A DNA stretch of 64,000 nt from Palsa-739 sp035532535. Its GTDB lineage: Bacteria; Actinomycetota; Thermoleophilia; Gaiellales; Gaiellaceae. The translations under genes and the position numbers were made by a program. The number at the start of each line of letters is the position of its first letter. Positions within the stretch are counted from its first letter, which is position 1. This document shows, in pieces, positions 16,809-24,937 of the stretch. Under the pieces are notes generated by a model. It worked only from the letters and a program-made list of their open reading frames with translations, was not told the origin of the DNA and did no database searches. The stretch is from positions 1 to 64,000 of the forward strand of contig DATKQT010000026.1 in NCBI GenBank assembly GCA_035532535.1. The letters run 5' to 3'.

Positions 16809-17720
16809 TCAGTTGACGAGCTCGACGCTGTACACGCCGAAGTCCGGTAGGTGCTGGTTTGTGGAGCTCTGCAAGCCGTTCCAGATGACTTTCGTGAACC
16901 AGCCGCTGAGGTCGCCCGAGTTGCCCTGTGCGTCGAACGACGTCAGGTGGAATCCGACCCACCCGATGACGTCGTACTCGGCGTTCGCTCCGCCGCCGCT
17001 GAGTGTGTCGTAGACGGGGAAGAGCAGCTCCGTCCCAAGCCGGTCGCTGAGCGCCGACTGGACGCCGTTCGAGTTGAACTGCGCGCCCGGGTTGGATTGG
17101 TAGTCGCCGAGACCGAGAAAGCCGTCATAACCGGTATCGATCCAGGTGGCGAGATCGCCGTTGCCGTTGCTGCCGCCGTTGAGGTCGACGAGGCCGAACG
17201 CGCCGGGCGCTCCGTCCTTTCCGAGCGGCAGCGTCGTCGGGACGTTGAAGCACGGACAGCCTGGGCCGGACAGGAGCGGGTGAAGCTTGTTCACGACGAT
17301 CGGCGCGACGCCGTCGACCTGATTCGGTACGCCGGCGCGGGCGGCGGCGGTGGCGGTCACCGTCGCGTGATCGATCGCGAAGAGGTTCGCGAAGAAGCTC
17401 GGAACGTCCTTCGACACCTTCACCACGACCGTGTCGTTCGGCTCGAAGTCGCTGCGAAGGGTGATGCCGCCCGTCGGAAGGACCCCTCCCCCGTTCGACG
17501 CGGCGTACTGCGCGGCGAGAACCTGGGCCTGCGTCGGATCGGCGGGAAGTGCCTGCGCGCCGGCGAGGGCGGCCGCGTCGGCCGTCGCCTGCGCCTGGCG
17601 CTGCTGGCGATACCACGAGCCGACATCGACGGACATCGCCGCGACGCCGATGAGCACGGCGAGGAAGAGCACGGTCATGAGCACGGCCTGACCGCTCTCG
17701 TTGCGAAGGCGGGCGGTCAT
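16809..17720 (-). CDS. TadG-like pilus protein (Flp-associated pseudopilin)
   Basis: 303 aa. The N-terminus NESGQAVLMTVLFLAVLIG is a prepilin-like hydrophobic start, followed by a TadG/TadE-like AD.AALAGAQAL segment and a large extracytoplasmic domain with a CPCF motif (a possible disulphide). It likely sits at the pilus base or tip as a minor component. ATG 17720 overlaps the stop of the TadE gene (ATGA). Confidence 0.83.
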   Translation of the reverse strand: MTARLRNESGQAVLMTVLFLAVLIGVAAMSVDVGSWYRQQRQAQATADAAALAGAQALPADPTQAQVLAAQYAASNGGGVLPTGGITLRSDFEPNDTVVVKVSKDVPSFFANLFAIDHATVTATAAARAGVPNQVDGVAPIVVNKLHPLLSGPGCPCFNVPTTLPLGKDGAPGAFGLVDLNGGSNGNGDLATWIDTGYDGFLGLGDYQSNPGAQFNSNGVQSALSDRLGTELLFPVYDTLSGGGANAEYDVIGWVGFHLTSFDAQGNSGDLSGWFTKVIWNGLQSSTNQHLPDFGVYSVELVN

Positions 17721-18136
17721 TCGAGCCGGTCCGTCATCGTGCTCTGGAGGTTTCCGGACGCGACCGGCAGGCCGAGGATGTTGATCGAGTACGGATACAC
17801 GACGGTCACCGTCAGGGTGCTGCCCGCCTGCGTGAACGTCGGATCGGACGGATCGGAAAGCGTCACGCGGCCGGTGAGGTCGAGTCCGCCCGCCGCGTTC
17901 TGGGCCGCCTGCTGGACGTCGCTCGCGGTGACGCCGGCAACACGCGCCTCGATCGCCTGTCGGGCGGCCGCACGTGCAGCGTCGGTGACCGCGAGATAGT
18001 GGTTGAAGGCGACGCCGGCCTGGACGATGCCGAGGAGCAGCGCGATGAGCATCGGCGCGACGAGCGCGAACTCCACCGCGGCCTGTCCTTCCTCGCGGCG
18101 GAGGGCTGCAATGCGGGTGCGGTGTGGGGTTTGCAT
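17717..18136 (-). CDS. TadE-like minor pilin
   Basis: 139 aa. REEGQAAVEFALVAPMLIAL is the TadE prepilin-like motif with the conserved Glu five residues after the processing Gly; one transmembrane helix then a short extracytoplasmic domain. It is a minor pilin in the Tad system (family knowledge). A strong hairpin separates it from the flp gene upstream. Confidence 0.88.
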   Translation of the reverse strand: MQTPHRTRIAALRREEGQAAVEFALVAPMLIALLLGIVQAGVAFNHYLAVTDAARAAARQAIEARVAGVTASDVQQAAQNAAGGLDLTGRVTLSDPSDPTFTQAGSTLTVTVVYPYSINILGLPVASGNLQSTMTDRLE

Positions 18137-18154
18137 GTTTTGTGGCCAATGAGA

Positions 18155-18185
18155 GTGGTGGGCCGCCTCGGAGCCGGCCCACCAC
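18155..18185 (-). terminator. Hairpin between flp pilin and tadE
   Basis: Perfect 11-bp stem (GTGGTGGGCCG with its complement) and a 9-nt loop, located after the flp stop and before tadE on the minus strand. There is no T-run. It probably acts as a partial terminator or mRNA 3' stabiliser that gives high pilin mRNA and lower levels of the assembly genes. Confidence 0.6.
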
Positions 18186-18200
18186 CTTCGGTTGGGCGTC

Positions 18201-18377
18201 CTACAGCGCGTTGACGACCGTCTGAAGCGCGGCGAGGACCTTGCCGCCGAGAATCGCCAGCGTGGCGATGACGACAGCGGCGATGAGGGCGAGGATGATC
18301 CCGTACTCGGCCATTGCCTGGCCTTCCTCGCGCTTGATGTTGTCCTTGACCCAGTTGAACAGGAGCGATGCGAACAT
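18201..18377 (-). CDS. flp: Flp-type major pilin
   Basis: 58 aa. Short leader with REEGQAMAEYGIILALIAAV: cleavage expected after Gly, leaving the conserved Glu at position 5 of the mature pilin, then a single hydrophobic helix. A GAGGTGA ribosome-binding site lies just upstream of ATG 18377. The prepilin peptidase gene is not in the window. Confidence 0.92.
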   Translation of the reverse strand: MFASLLFNWVKDNIKREEGQAMAEYGIILALIAAVVIATLAILGGKVLAALQTVVNAL

Positions 18378-18406
18378 GTGATTCACCTCGGTTGTTCGTG
18401 GTTTGC

Positions 18407-18595
18407 CTACGGCCATTGCGAGACGACCTCTTCGAACAGGTGGACGGTCGTCACGCCGAGTGACGAAAAGGCGAGGACGAGCGTTGCGGCGATGAGCCCG
18501 AGAATTGCGGCGTACTCGACCATCGCCTGCCCGTCTTCGGAGACGACGCGAAGGATCGTGGAGTGCCCTACACCTCCCTTCGAGCGAAAGCACAT
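18407..18595 (-). CDS. Second Flp-like pilin
   Basis: About 62 aa. SEDGQAMVEYAAILGLIAAT repeats the Flp processing motif and hydrophobic helix; the C-terminus (TTVHLFEEVVSQWP) is longer than in the other Flp. The start is uncertain: ATG 18595 has no clear ribosome-binding site, whereas a GGAGGT lies inside the frame with no canonical start after it. It is the first gene of the tad operon and divergent from the DUF192 gene. Confidence 0.8.
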   Translation of the reverse strand: MCFRSKGGVGHSTILRVVSEDGQAMVEYAAILGLIAATLVLAFSSLGVTTVHLFEEVVSQWP

Positions 18596-18695
18596 ACGGA
18601 TGTGACCGAACGCGTTGATGACCGCTATGAGCGAGGTGCGATGCGGTCTCTTTCGCCTTGTGCGAAAGATCACCCGAAGGGGGTAGAACTACGAC

Positions 18696-19055
18696 ATGCG
18701 CATAACTCAGCTACGCGGAGACGATGGCACGGTCGTCTGCGCGCGATGCACTGTTGCGTCGTCGCCGCTCGCACGCATGCGCGGCTTGCTCGGCCGCTCG
18801 TCTCTCGCGCCCGACGAGGGGATGCTCTTCACACGCACGGGTTCGATCCACATGTTCTTCATGCGCTTCGCGATCGACGTCGTGTTCTGCGACGGCGACC
18901 TTCAGGTGCTGAAGGTCGTGCCGGACCTGCCGCCGTGGCGAACGGCGGCTGCGCGGGGAGCGAAGGTGACGATCGAGCTCCCCGTGGGCGGGGCGGCCGG
19001 TCTCGAGCCGGGCGACCGGCTCGTGCTCGACGATGAGGAGAGTCTGGCGGACTAG
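18696..19055 (+). CDS. DUF192 family protein
   Basis: 119 aa with the DUF192 core: R.RGLLGRSSLAPDEGMLF near residue 30, then GSIHMFFMRFAIDVVFCD and VLKVVPDLPPWR. Function unknown; homologues are often found beside Tad pilus genes, as here (divergent from flp). There is no signal peptide. The ATG is preceded by TAGAAC six bases upstream, a possible leaderless promoter. Confidence 0.85.
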   Translation: MRITQLRGDDGTVVCARCTVASSPLARMRGLLGRSSLAPDEGMLFTRTGSIHMFFMRFAIDVVFCDGDLQVLKVVPDLPPWRTAAARGAKVTIELPVGGAAGLEPGDRLVLDDEESLAD

Positions 19056-19208
19056 TGGCTGTGTCGCAGATGGTGCGCTGGATCGGCGCGCTGCTGCGTC
19101 TTCGGTTGCTGCGCGACACGCCCTAGTTTCGTACGAACGCTGCGTCCTTGCATCGCATCCGCCCAGCGCATCCTTGCAACGAGCACCACTCCGCCAGACT
19201 CACTCGAA

Positions 19209-19283
19209 TCGGGGCGCCGAGATTCGAACTCGGGACCTCCAGTCCCCCAGACTGGCGCGCTAACCAGGCTGCGCCACGCCCCG
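19209..19283 (-). tRNA. tRNA-Pro (anticodon GGG)
   Basis: 75 nt. All arms fold: acceptor CGGGGCG/CGCCCCG with the C1-G72 pair typical of bacterial tRNA-Pro and A73; D arm; anticodon stem CCAGT/ACTGG with loop CTGGGGG, anticodon GGG; T arm with TTCGAAT. CCA is not encoded, so the CCA-adding enzyme (gene at 44844-46178) is needed. Its 5' half overlaps the 3' end of the membrane-protein gene on the same strand. Confidence 0.96.
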
Positions 19284-20354
19284 CAACGGCTTCCACCGTA
19301 TCAAGCCGTCGGCGAGGGGCGGCCCGAGCACGACGGCAACCGCGACGGCGATCGGGACGGCGATCCGCCAGGCGGAGCCGTCGCTCTGCGGCTGGGGCGC
19401 GGCCCACAGCGCGAGCGGGAGCAGCCACCACCCGGACAACCGCCGGCAAGCAAGTGCGATTGGGACGAGGAGCAAGACGTCGTAGTGCAGCCAGGCGATC
19501 GGCGAGGCGAGGAGCGAGACGAGCACCATGACGCCGAAGGCGAGCTCGGGCTCCTCGCGCCACCGCGCAGCGGCGACGATCCCCGCCGATCCGAGGATCG
19601 CGGCGAACATGACGCCGGCGTGCGCGGACGCCACTGCGCCTCCGAACGATGTGAGGAGCCCGGCGACGCCGACGGTGTTGCGGAACTGGACATCGCTCAT
19701 CTTCGCGAGCAGCGCGGGATATGACCCCAGCGTGCCGACGCCGACCACCGCCCATCCGAGCCCGCCGACGACGGCGCTCAGGAGCGCCGCTCTCACGGCC
19801 GCTCCCAACCGTCGCGTTGCCAGCAGCCACACGAAGAGCGGCCACAGGAAGAGCTTGGCGAGAACGACCGCCGCGACAATGGCCGGCAGCCTCCAACGCC
19901 GGTCGCGCGCGACCCACACGCCCGCGACCCCGAGCGCGAGGAGCGGTGACAGCGCGCCGAGTCGGATGCTCTCGAGCACGGGAATCGATGCGAACGCGAC
20001 GCCGTAGCAGCGCCAGTCGCGGACACCGAGGACGCGGAGCGTCGCCGCGACGGAAGCGACGAGGATGGCAACGAAGACACCGGCGGCGATGCCGAACGGC
20101 ATCAGCCCGAACGGCACCATCGCGACCGCGACGACGGCCGGATAGATGAACTCGTCGTGTTGGGCTGCCGGGTTGGACGGGATGCCGGCAACCGTCGGGT
20201 AGGGATTGTGACCATGGGCGACGTCGCGGCCCGCCTGCCAGATGGCGCGAAAGTCGAACGCGGGTTGGTGATGACGGGCGCCGAGCGCGAACGCGAGCAC
20301 GAGCAGCACCGGAAGAACGCCGAGGAGCGTCCACTCGAGCGGTTCACGCCTCAT
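19260..20354 (-). CDS. Polytopic membrane protein, DUF2029/GT87-like mannosyltransferase
   Basis: 364 aa with about ten hydrophobic segments. FDFRAIWQAGRDVAHGHNPY near residue 33 is the conserved first-loop motif (with acidic and aromatic residues) of GT87/DUF2029 polyprenol-phosphate mannosyltransferases. A role in envelope glycan synthesis is inferred. The stop codon TAG falls inside the D loop of tRNA-Pro, so the last eight codons are tRNA sequence. ATG 20354 chosen; no clear Shine-Dalgarno. Confidence 0.72.
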   Translation of the reverse strand: MRREPLEWTLLGVLPVLLVLAFALGARHHQPAFDFRAIWQAGRDVAHGHNPYPTVAGIPSNPAAQHDEFIYPAVVAVAMVPFGLMPFGIAAGVFVAILVASVAATLRVLGVRDWRCYGVAFASIPVLESIRLGALSPLLALGVAGVWVARDRRWRLPAIVAAVVLAKLFLWPLFVWLLATRRLGAAVRAALLSAVVGGLGWAVVGVGTLGSYPALLAKMSDVQFRNTVGVAGLLTSFGGAVASAHAGVMFAAILGSAGIVAAARWREEPELAFGVMVLVSLLASPIAWLHYDVLLLVPIALACRRLSGWWLLPLALWAAPQPQSDGSAWRIAVPIAVAVAVVLGPPLADGLIRWKPLRGVAQPG

Positions 20355-20402
20355 TGCCGAGTGAGATTGTCGCGCGCCGCGTTTCTTTCATAGTTGATGC
20401 CG

Positions 20403-21743
20403 ATGCGTCTCTCTGTCCCCTGGGCCGCCGCGATGCTCGCCGCCGCAGTCGCGGCGCTCGGCCTGATCGGCTCCGACGCGCTGTGGCTCGTTCCGCTCGG
20501 GCACCTCGTGGCGCACGGCCACCTCCCGAGCTCGATCCCCTTCGCCAGTGCGCCGACGCACGGCTGGCACGACGTGCCCGCCGGCGCGCAGCTCGTGTTC
20601 TGGGCGCTGTACCGGGCCTTCGGTGGCATGCGCGGGCTCATCGTTGGGCAGGCGGTTGCCGCAGCCATCGGCTTCGGCGCGCTCGCGGCCGGCCTTCGGC
20701 GCGAGGCAGGAGACGGCGAGGCACTCCTCCTCAGTCTCGTCGTCCTCGTTGGGTCCATCCCGGTCGTCGCAGTCACGGGCGTCCAGATCTTCTCGCTCGC
20801 GCTCTTCTCGCTCCTGCTGCTCCTCCTGGAGTCGAGCCCTGGTCGCATCTGGCTCGCCGTCCCGCTCATCGCACTCTGGGGAAACCTCCACGGCGGCGTG
20901 CTCGCCGGGCTCGCACTGCTCGCCTGCTATGTCCTCTTCCGTCGCCCGCGCGACCTCCCCGTGCTCGGCGTCTCCGTCATCGCCGCGTTTGCCAATCCCG
21001 AGCTCTGGCACACGCCGCGGTACTACGAGTCGGTCTTCCGCACCGTCGTTGCTCGACGGGGCGAGGGGCTCTGGGCGCCGCTCGGGACGGCGCCGTTCGA
21101 TCTCGTGCTCGTCGCCGCAGCCGTCGTGCTCGTCGCGATCGCGGTCGTGCGCGGCCCGCGCGTCCGCCTGTGGGAGGCGGTAGCACTGCTCGGCCTTGCA
21201 GCCGAAACCGTGCACGTCGCCCGCACGGGAAGCTCGTTCCTCTTCCTCGCGGCGTACCCGGCCGCGCGTGCGTGGCGCATCCGTGCGCCGCGGCCCCGCC
21301 TCGTCGCACTCGCCGCGGTTGTGCTCGCAGTGCTGACGGTCGCGCTCCTCGTGAAGGGGCCGTCGGACCCGGGATCGCAGCGTCTCGCAGGCCTCGCTGC
21401 TCGAACCGGACGACCGGTCCTGGCAGATGCGATTCTCGGCCAGCAGGTCGTCCTCGCCGGCGGCCGCGTGTGGGTGGACAACCCGATCGACGCGTTCCGC
21501 CGCTCCGACCAGCAGCAATACATCGACTGGCTGGATGGCAAGCCGAGCGGCGCTCCTGCGGTCGCCCATGCGGCGTTCGTGCTCGTAGACCGCACGTCAC
21601 ACGCAGGTCGCCGTGCAACCCACGACGCGCGTCTCGTGCTCGTCGCCTCCGACAAGCACGCTCTGCTCTACCGCGTCAGCCGCGCAGCAGGTTCTCGAGG
21701 AAGAAGAGCGCGTTCGCCGGCCGCTCGGCCAGGCGCCGCATGA
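20403..21743 (+). CDS. Polytopic membrane protein of unknown function
   Basis: 446 aa, roughly ten transmembrane segments (first at residues 5-27) and a soluble C-terminal region of about 100 residues. The overall shape resembles GT39/GT-C type membrane proteins, but I see no decisive motif. ATG at 20403 is chosen; ATG 20397 and TTG 20394 are close alternatives. The 3' end overlaps the 3' end of the proline dehydrogenase gene by 68 bases (convergent), and the final Arg/Ala-rich 20 residues are shaped by that overlap. Confidence 0.65.
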   Translation: MRLSVPWAAAMLAAAVAALGLIGSDALWLVPLGHLVAHGHLPSSIPFASAPTHGWHDVPAGAQLVFWALYRAFGGMRGLIVGQAVAAAIGFGALAAGLRREAGDGEALLLSLVVLVGSIPVVAVTGVQIFSLALFSLLLLLLESSPGRIWLAVPLIALWGNLHGGVLAGLALLACYVLFRRPRDLPVLGVSVIAAFANPELWHTPRYYESVFRTVVARRGEGLWAPLGTAPFDLVLVAAAVVLVAIAVVRGPRVRLWEAVALLGLAAETVHVARTGSSFLFLAAYPAARAWRIRAPRPRLVALAAVVLAVLTVALLVKGPSDPGSQRLAGLAARTGRPVLADAILGQQVVLAGGRVWVDNPIDAFRRSDQQQYIDWLDGKPSGAPAVAHAAFVLVDRTSHAGRRATHDARLVLVASDKHALLYRVSRAAGSRGRRARSPAARPGAA

Positions 21744-22614
21744 GGTACGGGTACCACTCCGGCCCGTACGGCGTGGCGACGAGCACCTTCAGTCCTCGGT
21801 CGGCGAGCACCTGTTGCAGGCGCGGGCGAACGCCGTACAGCATCTGCAGCTCGTAGCGGTCGCGCCCGATGCCGTGCTTCGCTGCGAAGCTGATGGAGTG
21901 CTCGATCAGCCGCTCGTCGTGCGTCGCGACCGCGGTGTAGCCATCGGATGTGAGCGACGTCTCGAGCAGGCGGACGTATGCGGCGTCGACGTCGACCTTC
22001 TTGGGATACGCGATCTCCGGAGGCTCGAGGTAGGCGCCCTTCACGATCCGGAGGTTGGGGCCGAGCTCGAGCAGGTCCGCGAGGTCTGCATCGCTCCGGT
22101 ACAGGTACGCCTGAAGCACCGTCCCGACGCTGTCGAGACCGTCGCCCCGTAGCCGACGGTAGATGCGCAGCGTCGGGTCGACGAACGCCGACTGCTCCAT
22201 GTCGATACGGAGGAAGCTGCCGAGCCTTTGTGCATGCTCGACGAGCCGCTTCACGTTCGCGTACGCGAGCTCCTCGTCCAGCTCGAGACCGAGATGTGTC
22301 AGCTTGAGGGCGACGTTCGCGCGCAACCCCTCGTCGACGAGCCGCGAGATGACCTGCTCGTAGGCGGCGACGACCGCGTGGGTTTCCGCCTCGTCGCGGA
22401 CACCCTCGCCGAGCAGCGTCGTGTTCGCCGCGAGACCGCGGTCGTTCAGGCTGCGCAATACAGGGATGCACTCGTCGAGGGTCTCGCCGGCCACGAATCT
22501 CCCCGCGCCAAGCCGCATGCCGTGTTGCCCGACGAATCGGCGCACGCGCGGGCTGTCGGCGGCCGCGAGGATCGCGCTGCGCATTGCGTGGTTTACCCCC
22601 GCGGCGACACCCAT
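21676..22614 (-). CDS. Proline dehydrogenase
   Basis: 312 aa, FAD-dependent oxidation of proline to pyrroline-5-carboxylate. Seen: LKLTHLGLEL, RIDMEQSAF, QAYLYRSDADL, IVKGAYLEPPEIAYPKK, ATHDERLIEHSI, ELQMLYGVRP and the C-terminal PYGPEWYPYLMRRLAERP, all in a PRODH barrel. It is a monofunctional form, not fused to the dehydrogenase of PutA. Start ATG 22614 has TACTGT ten bases upstream; ATG 22584 (MRSAIL) is an alternative. Divergent from the aminotransferase gene with 33 bases between starts. Confidence 0.9.
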   Translation of the reverse strand: MGVAAGVNHAMRSAILAAADSPRVRRFVGQHGMRLGAGRFVAGETLDECIPVLRSLNDRGLAANTTLLGEGVRDEAETHAVVAAYEQVISRLVDEGLRANVALKLTHLGLELDEELAYANVKRLVEHAQRLGSFLRIDMEQSAFVDPTLRIYRRLRGDGLDSVGTVLQAYLYRSDADLADLLELGPNLRIVKGAYLEPPEIAYPKKVDVDAAYVRLLETSLTSDGYTAVATHDERLIEHSISFAAKHGIGRDRYELQMLYGVRPRLQQVLADRGLKVLVATPYGPEWYPYLMRRLAERPANALFFLENLLRG

Positions 22615-22635
22615 TCCATCGGCGACAGTAAGCGA

Positions 22636-22641
22636 TAGGCT
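22636..22641 (+). promoter_or_regulatory. Putative leaderless -10 element of the aminotransferase gene
   Basis: TAGGCT lies 6 nt before GTG 22648; no Shine-Dalgarno is present. The spacing equals that of several other genes in this window. Confidence 0.45.
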
Positions 22642-22647
22642 CGTTCC

Positions 22648-23922
22648 GTGAGGGTCGAGGAGAAGTCTTCGGCGGCCGATGTGCTCGCCGCACGGGATCG
22701 CTACGTTCCGCGCGGGATCTCCGCCTCCGACCTCGTCGTCGTCCGCGCCTGGGGTGCCCGGATCTGGGACGCCGACGGCCGCGAGTACCTCGACTTCGCC
22801 GGCGGCATCGCCTGCCAGAACCTCGGCCATGGCCCGGCCGGTGTCGTCCGCGCCGTGCACGAACAGGTCGACAGGTACCTCCACCAGTGCTTCATGGTCG
22901 GCGTATACGAGCCGTACGTCGAGGTCTGCCGGCGGCTGGACGAGCTCTGGCCCGGTGAGGCGGCGACGAAGTCGATCCTCGTCAACTCCGGCGCGGAGGC
23001 GATCGAGAACGCGGTGAAGATCGCGCGGGCGGCCACGGGACGGCCCGGTATCGTCGTCTTCGACCGCGCGTTCCACGGCCGCACGATGCTGACAATGGCG
23101 ATGACGTCGAAGCTCGTTTACAAGCAGAGCTTCGGCCCGCTCGCGCCCTCGGTCTACCGGGCGCCCGCGCCGTATCCCTATCGCGGCGTCACGACCGAGG
23201 ACGCGCTCGAAGGCCTCGACCTCCTCTTCAAGCAGGACGTCGACCCGGGCGAGGTCGCGTGCATGGTGCTCGAGCCGGTCCAGGGCGAGGGCGGCTTCAT
23301 CCCCATGCCGGGCGAGTTCGTGCGCGCGCTCAAGGAGCGGTGCGAGCAGCACGGCATCCTCTACGTCGACGACGAGGTCCAGTCCGGCTGCGGGAGAACC
23401 GGAACCCTGTGGGCGATCGAACGCCTCGACGTGGAGCCGGACATCCTCGTCGCGGGCAAGACGCTCGGAGGCGGGCTTCCGCTCGCGTCGGTGACGGGCA
23501 AGGCGTCGATCATGGACGCCGTGCACCCGGGCGGGCTCGGCGGGACGTTCGGCGGGAACCCGGTGTCGTGCGCCGCCGCAGCAGCCGTGCTCGACGAGCT
23601 CACCGCGCCCGGATTCCGGGAGAGGGCCGAGCAGATCGCAACACTGCTTCGCCGGCGGCTCGACGAGATCGCGAGCCGGCGCCCGGTCGTCGGCGAGGTG
23701 CGCGGGCTCGGAGCGATGCTCGCCCTCGAGCTGGTGGAGCGCAACGCTGCAGCTGCGAAGCGCGTCGTCGCGCGTGCACGAGAGCGCGGCCTCGTCCTCC
23801 TTTCGTGCGGGCTCGACGGCAACGTCATCCGCCTGCTGCCGCCGCTGTCGGCCACCGATGACGAGCTCGAGCGCGGGCTCGCCATCCTCGAGGAAGCACT
23901 TGGCGACGCAAGCCCCGAGTAG
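22648..23922 (+). CDS. Class III aminotransferase (4-aminobutyrate/polyamine type)
   Basis: 424 aa PLP enzyme. Seen: LDFAGGIACQNLGH, VNSGAEAIENAVKIAR, AFHGRTMLTMAMTSK, the DDEVQSGCGRTG segment with the cofactor-binding Asp, and AGKTLGGGLPLASVTG with the PLP lysine, then GGLGGTFGGNPVSCAAA. Closest to GabT, acting on 4-aminobutyrate or a related omega-amino substrate. It heads a run with a PotABCD-like transporter and an aldehyde dehydrogenase, which supports a role in putrescine/GABA breakdown. The 3' end overlaps potA. Confidence 0.88.
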   Translation: MRVEEKSSAADVLAARDRYVPRGISASDLVVVRAWGARIWDADGREYLDFAGGIACQNLGHGPAGVVRAVHEQVDRYLHQCFMVGVYEPYVEVCRRLDELWPGEAATKSILVNSGAEAIENAVKIARAATGRPGIVVFDRAFHGRTMLTMAMTSKLVYKQSFGPLAPSVYRAPAPYPYRGVTTEDALEGLDLLFKQDVDPGEVACMVLEPVQGEGGFIPMPGEFVRALKERCEQHGILYVDDEVQSGCGRTGTLWAIERLDVEPDILVAGKTLGGGLPLASVTGKASIMDAVHPGGLGGTFGGNPVSCAAAAAVLDELTAPGFRERAEQIATLLRRRLDEIASRRPVVGEVRGLGAMLALELVERNAAAAKRVVARARERGLVLLSCGLDGNVIRLLPPLSATDDELERGLAILEEALGDASPE

Positions 23923-24937
23923 GGACGACGTCGCCGCCCCGGCCACCGCTCCAGCGGTTCGCCTCTCCGGCATCCGGCGCGCGTACGGGGACGTCCTGGC
24001 AGTCGACGGCGTCGACCTCGACATCGCCACGGGAGAGTTCTTCACGATGCTCGGCCCGTCCGGCTCGGGGAAGACGACGACGTTACGCGTCATTGCGGGC
24101 TTCGAACGCCCCGACCACGGCCACGTCGAGCTCTCCGGCGTCGACGTGACGCGCGTTGCTCCCTCCGAGCGCGACGTGAATACCGTCTTCCAGGACTACG
24201 CCCTCTTCCCGCACATGACGGTGCTCGAGAACGTCGAGTACGGGCTGCGGGTCCGCGGCATCGCGAAGCAGGCGCGCAGGGCGAAGGCGAGCGAGGTCCT
24301 CGATCGCGTCCGTCTCCCCCACGTCGGAGCGCGCCGTCCCGCGCAGCTCTCCGGCGGGCAGCGCCAGCGCGTTGCGCTCGCGCGTGCGATCGCGAACTCA
24401 CCGTCCGTGCTGCTCCTGGACGAGCCGCTCGGCGCGCTCGACCTGAAGCTGCGCCAGGAGATGCAGATCTTTCTCAAGCAGCTCCAGCGGGAGCTCGGAA
24501 TCACTTTCGTCTACGTCACGCACGACCAGGAGGAGGCGCTCACGATGAGCGACCGCCTCGCAGTGTTCAACAACGGCCGCATCGAGCAGATCGGGTCGCC
24601 GGCGGACGTCTACGAGCACCCGGAGACGGAGTTCGTCGCCGGGTTCGTCGGTGTCTCCAACGTGCTCGAGCGGAACGGCAGGCGATTCACCATCCGGCCC
24701 GAGAAGATCGCGATGAGCGGTGAAGACGGCGCGGGCGAGCCCGGCGTCGTCAGCGACGTGGTCTACGTCGGCATGGTCACGCGCTACGCGGTCGACCTCG
24801 ACGCCGGCGGCACGCTCGTCGTCGTCCAGCAGAACCTCGAGACGTCCTCACAGCAGGCGCTCGAGGCTCGTGGCCGACGGGTCCGCCTGTCGTGGCGGCC
24901 GGAGCACACCTACGAAATAGGCAAGGAGGGCGAGTGA
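23900..24937 (+). CDS. potA: Polyamine-type ABC transporter ATPase, PotA-like
   Basis: 345 aa. Walker A GPSGSGKTT, Q-loop VFQDYALFP, signature LSGGQRQRVALARAI, Walker B VLLLDEPLGALD, switch THDQEEALTMSDR, then a TOBE-like C-terminus. TTG 23900 is chosen because GAGGAA sits five bases upstream; it overlaps the aminotransferase 3' end by 23 nt. The stop overlaps the GTG start of the binding protein (GTGA). Confidence 0.92.
   Translation: MATQAPSRDDVAAPATAPAVRLSGIRRAYGDVLAVDGVDLDIATGEFFTMLGPSGSGKTTTLRVIAGFERPDHGHVELSGVDVTRVAPSERDVNTVFQDYALFPHMTVLENVEYGLRVRGIAKQARRAKASEVLDRVRLPHVGARRPAQLSGGQRQRVALARAIANSPSVLLLDEPLGALDLKLRQEMQIFLKQLQRELGITFVYVTHDQEEALTMSDRLAVFNNGRIEQIGSPADVYEHPETEFVAGFVGVSNVLERNGRRFTIRPEKIAMSGEDGAGEPGVVSDVVYVGMVTRYAVDLDAGGTLVVVQQNLETSSQQALEARGRRVRLSWRPEHTYEIGKEGE

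Noticed and set aside
19055..19126. A 23-codon GTG-started frame just after the DUF192 stop (overlapping it)
   Set aside because: Too short, no ribosome-binding site and no recognisable motif; treated as intergenic.
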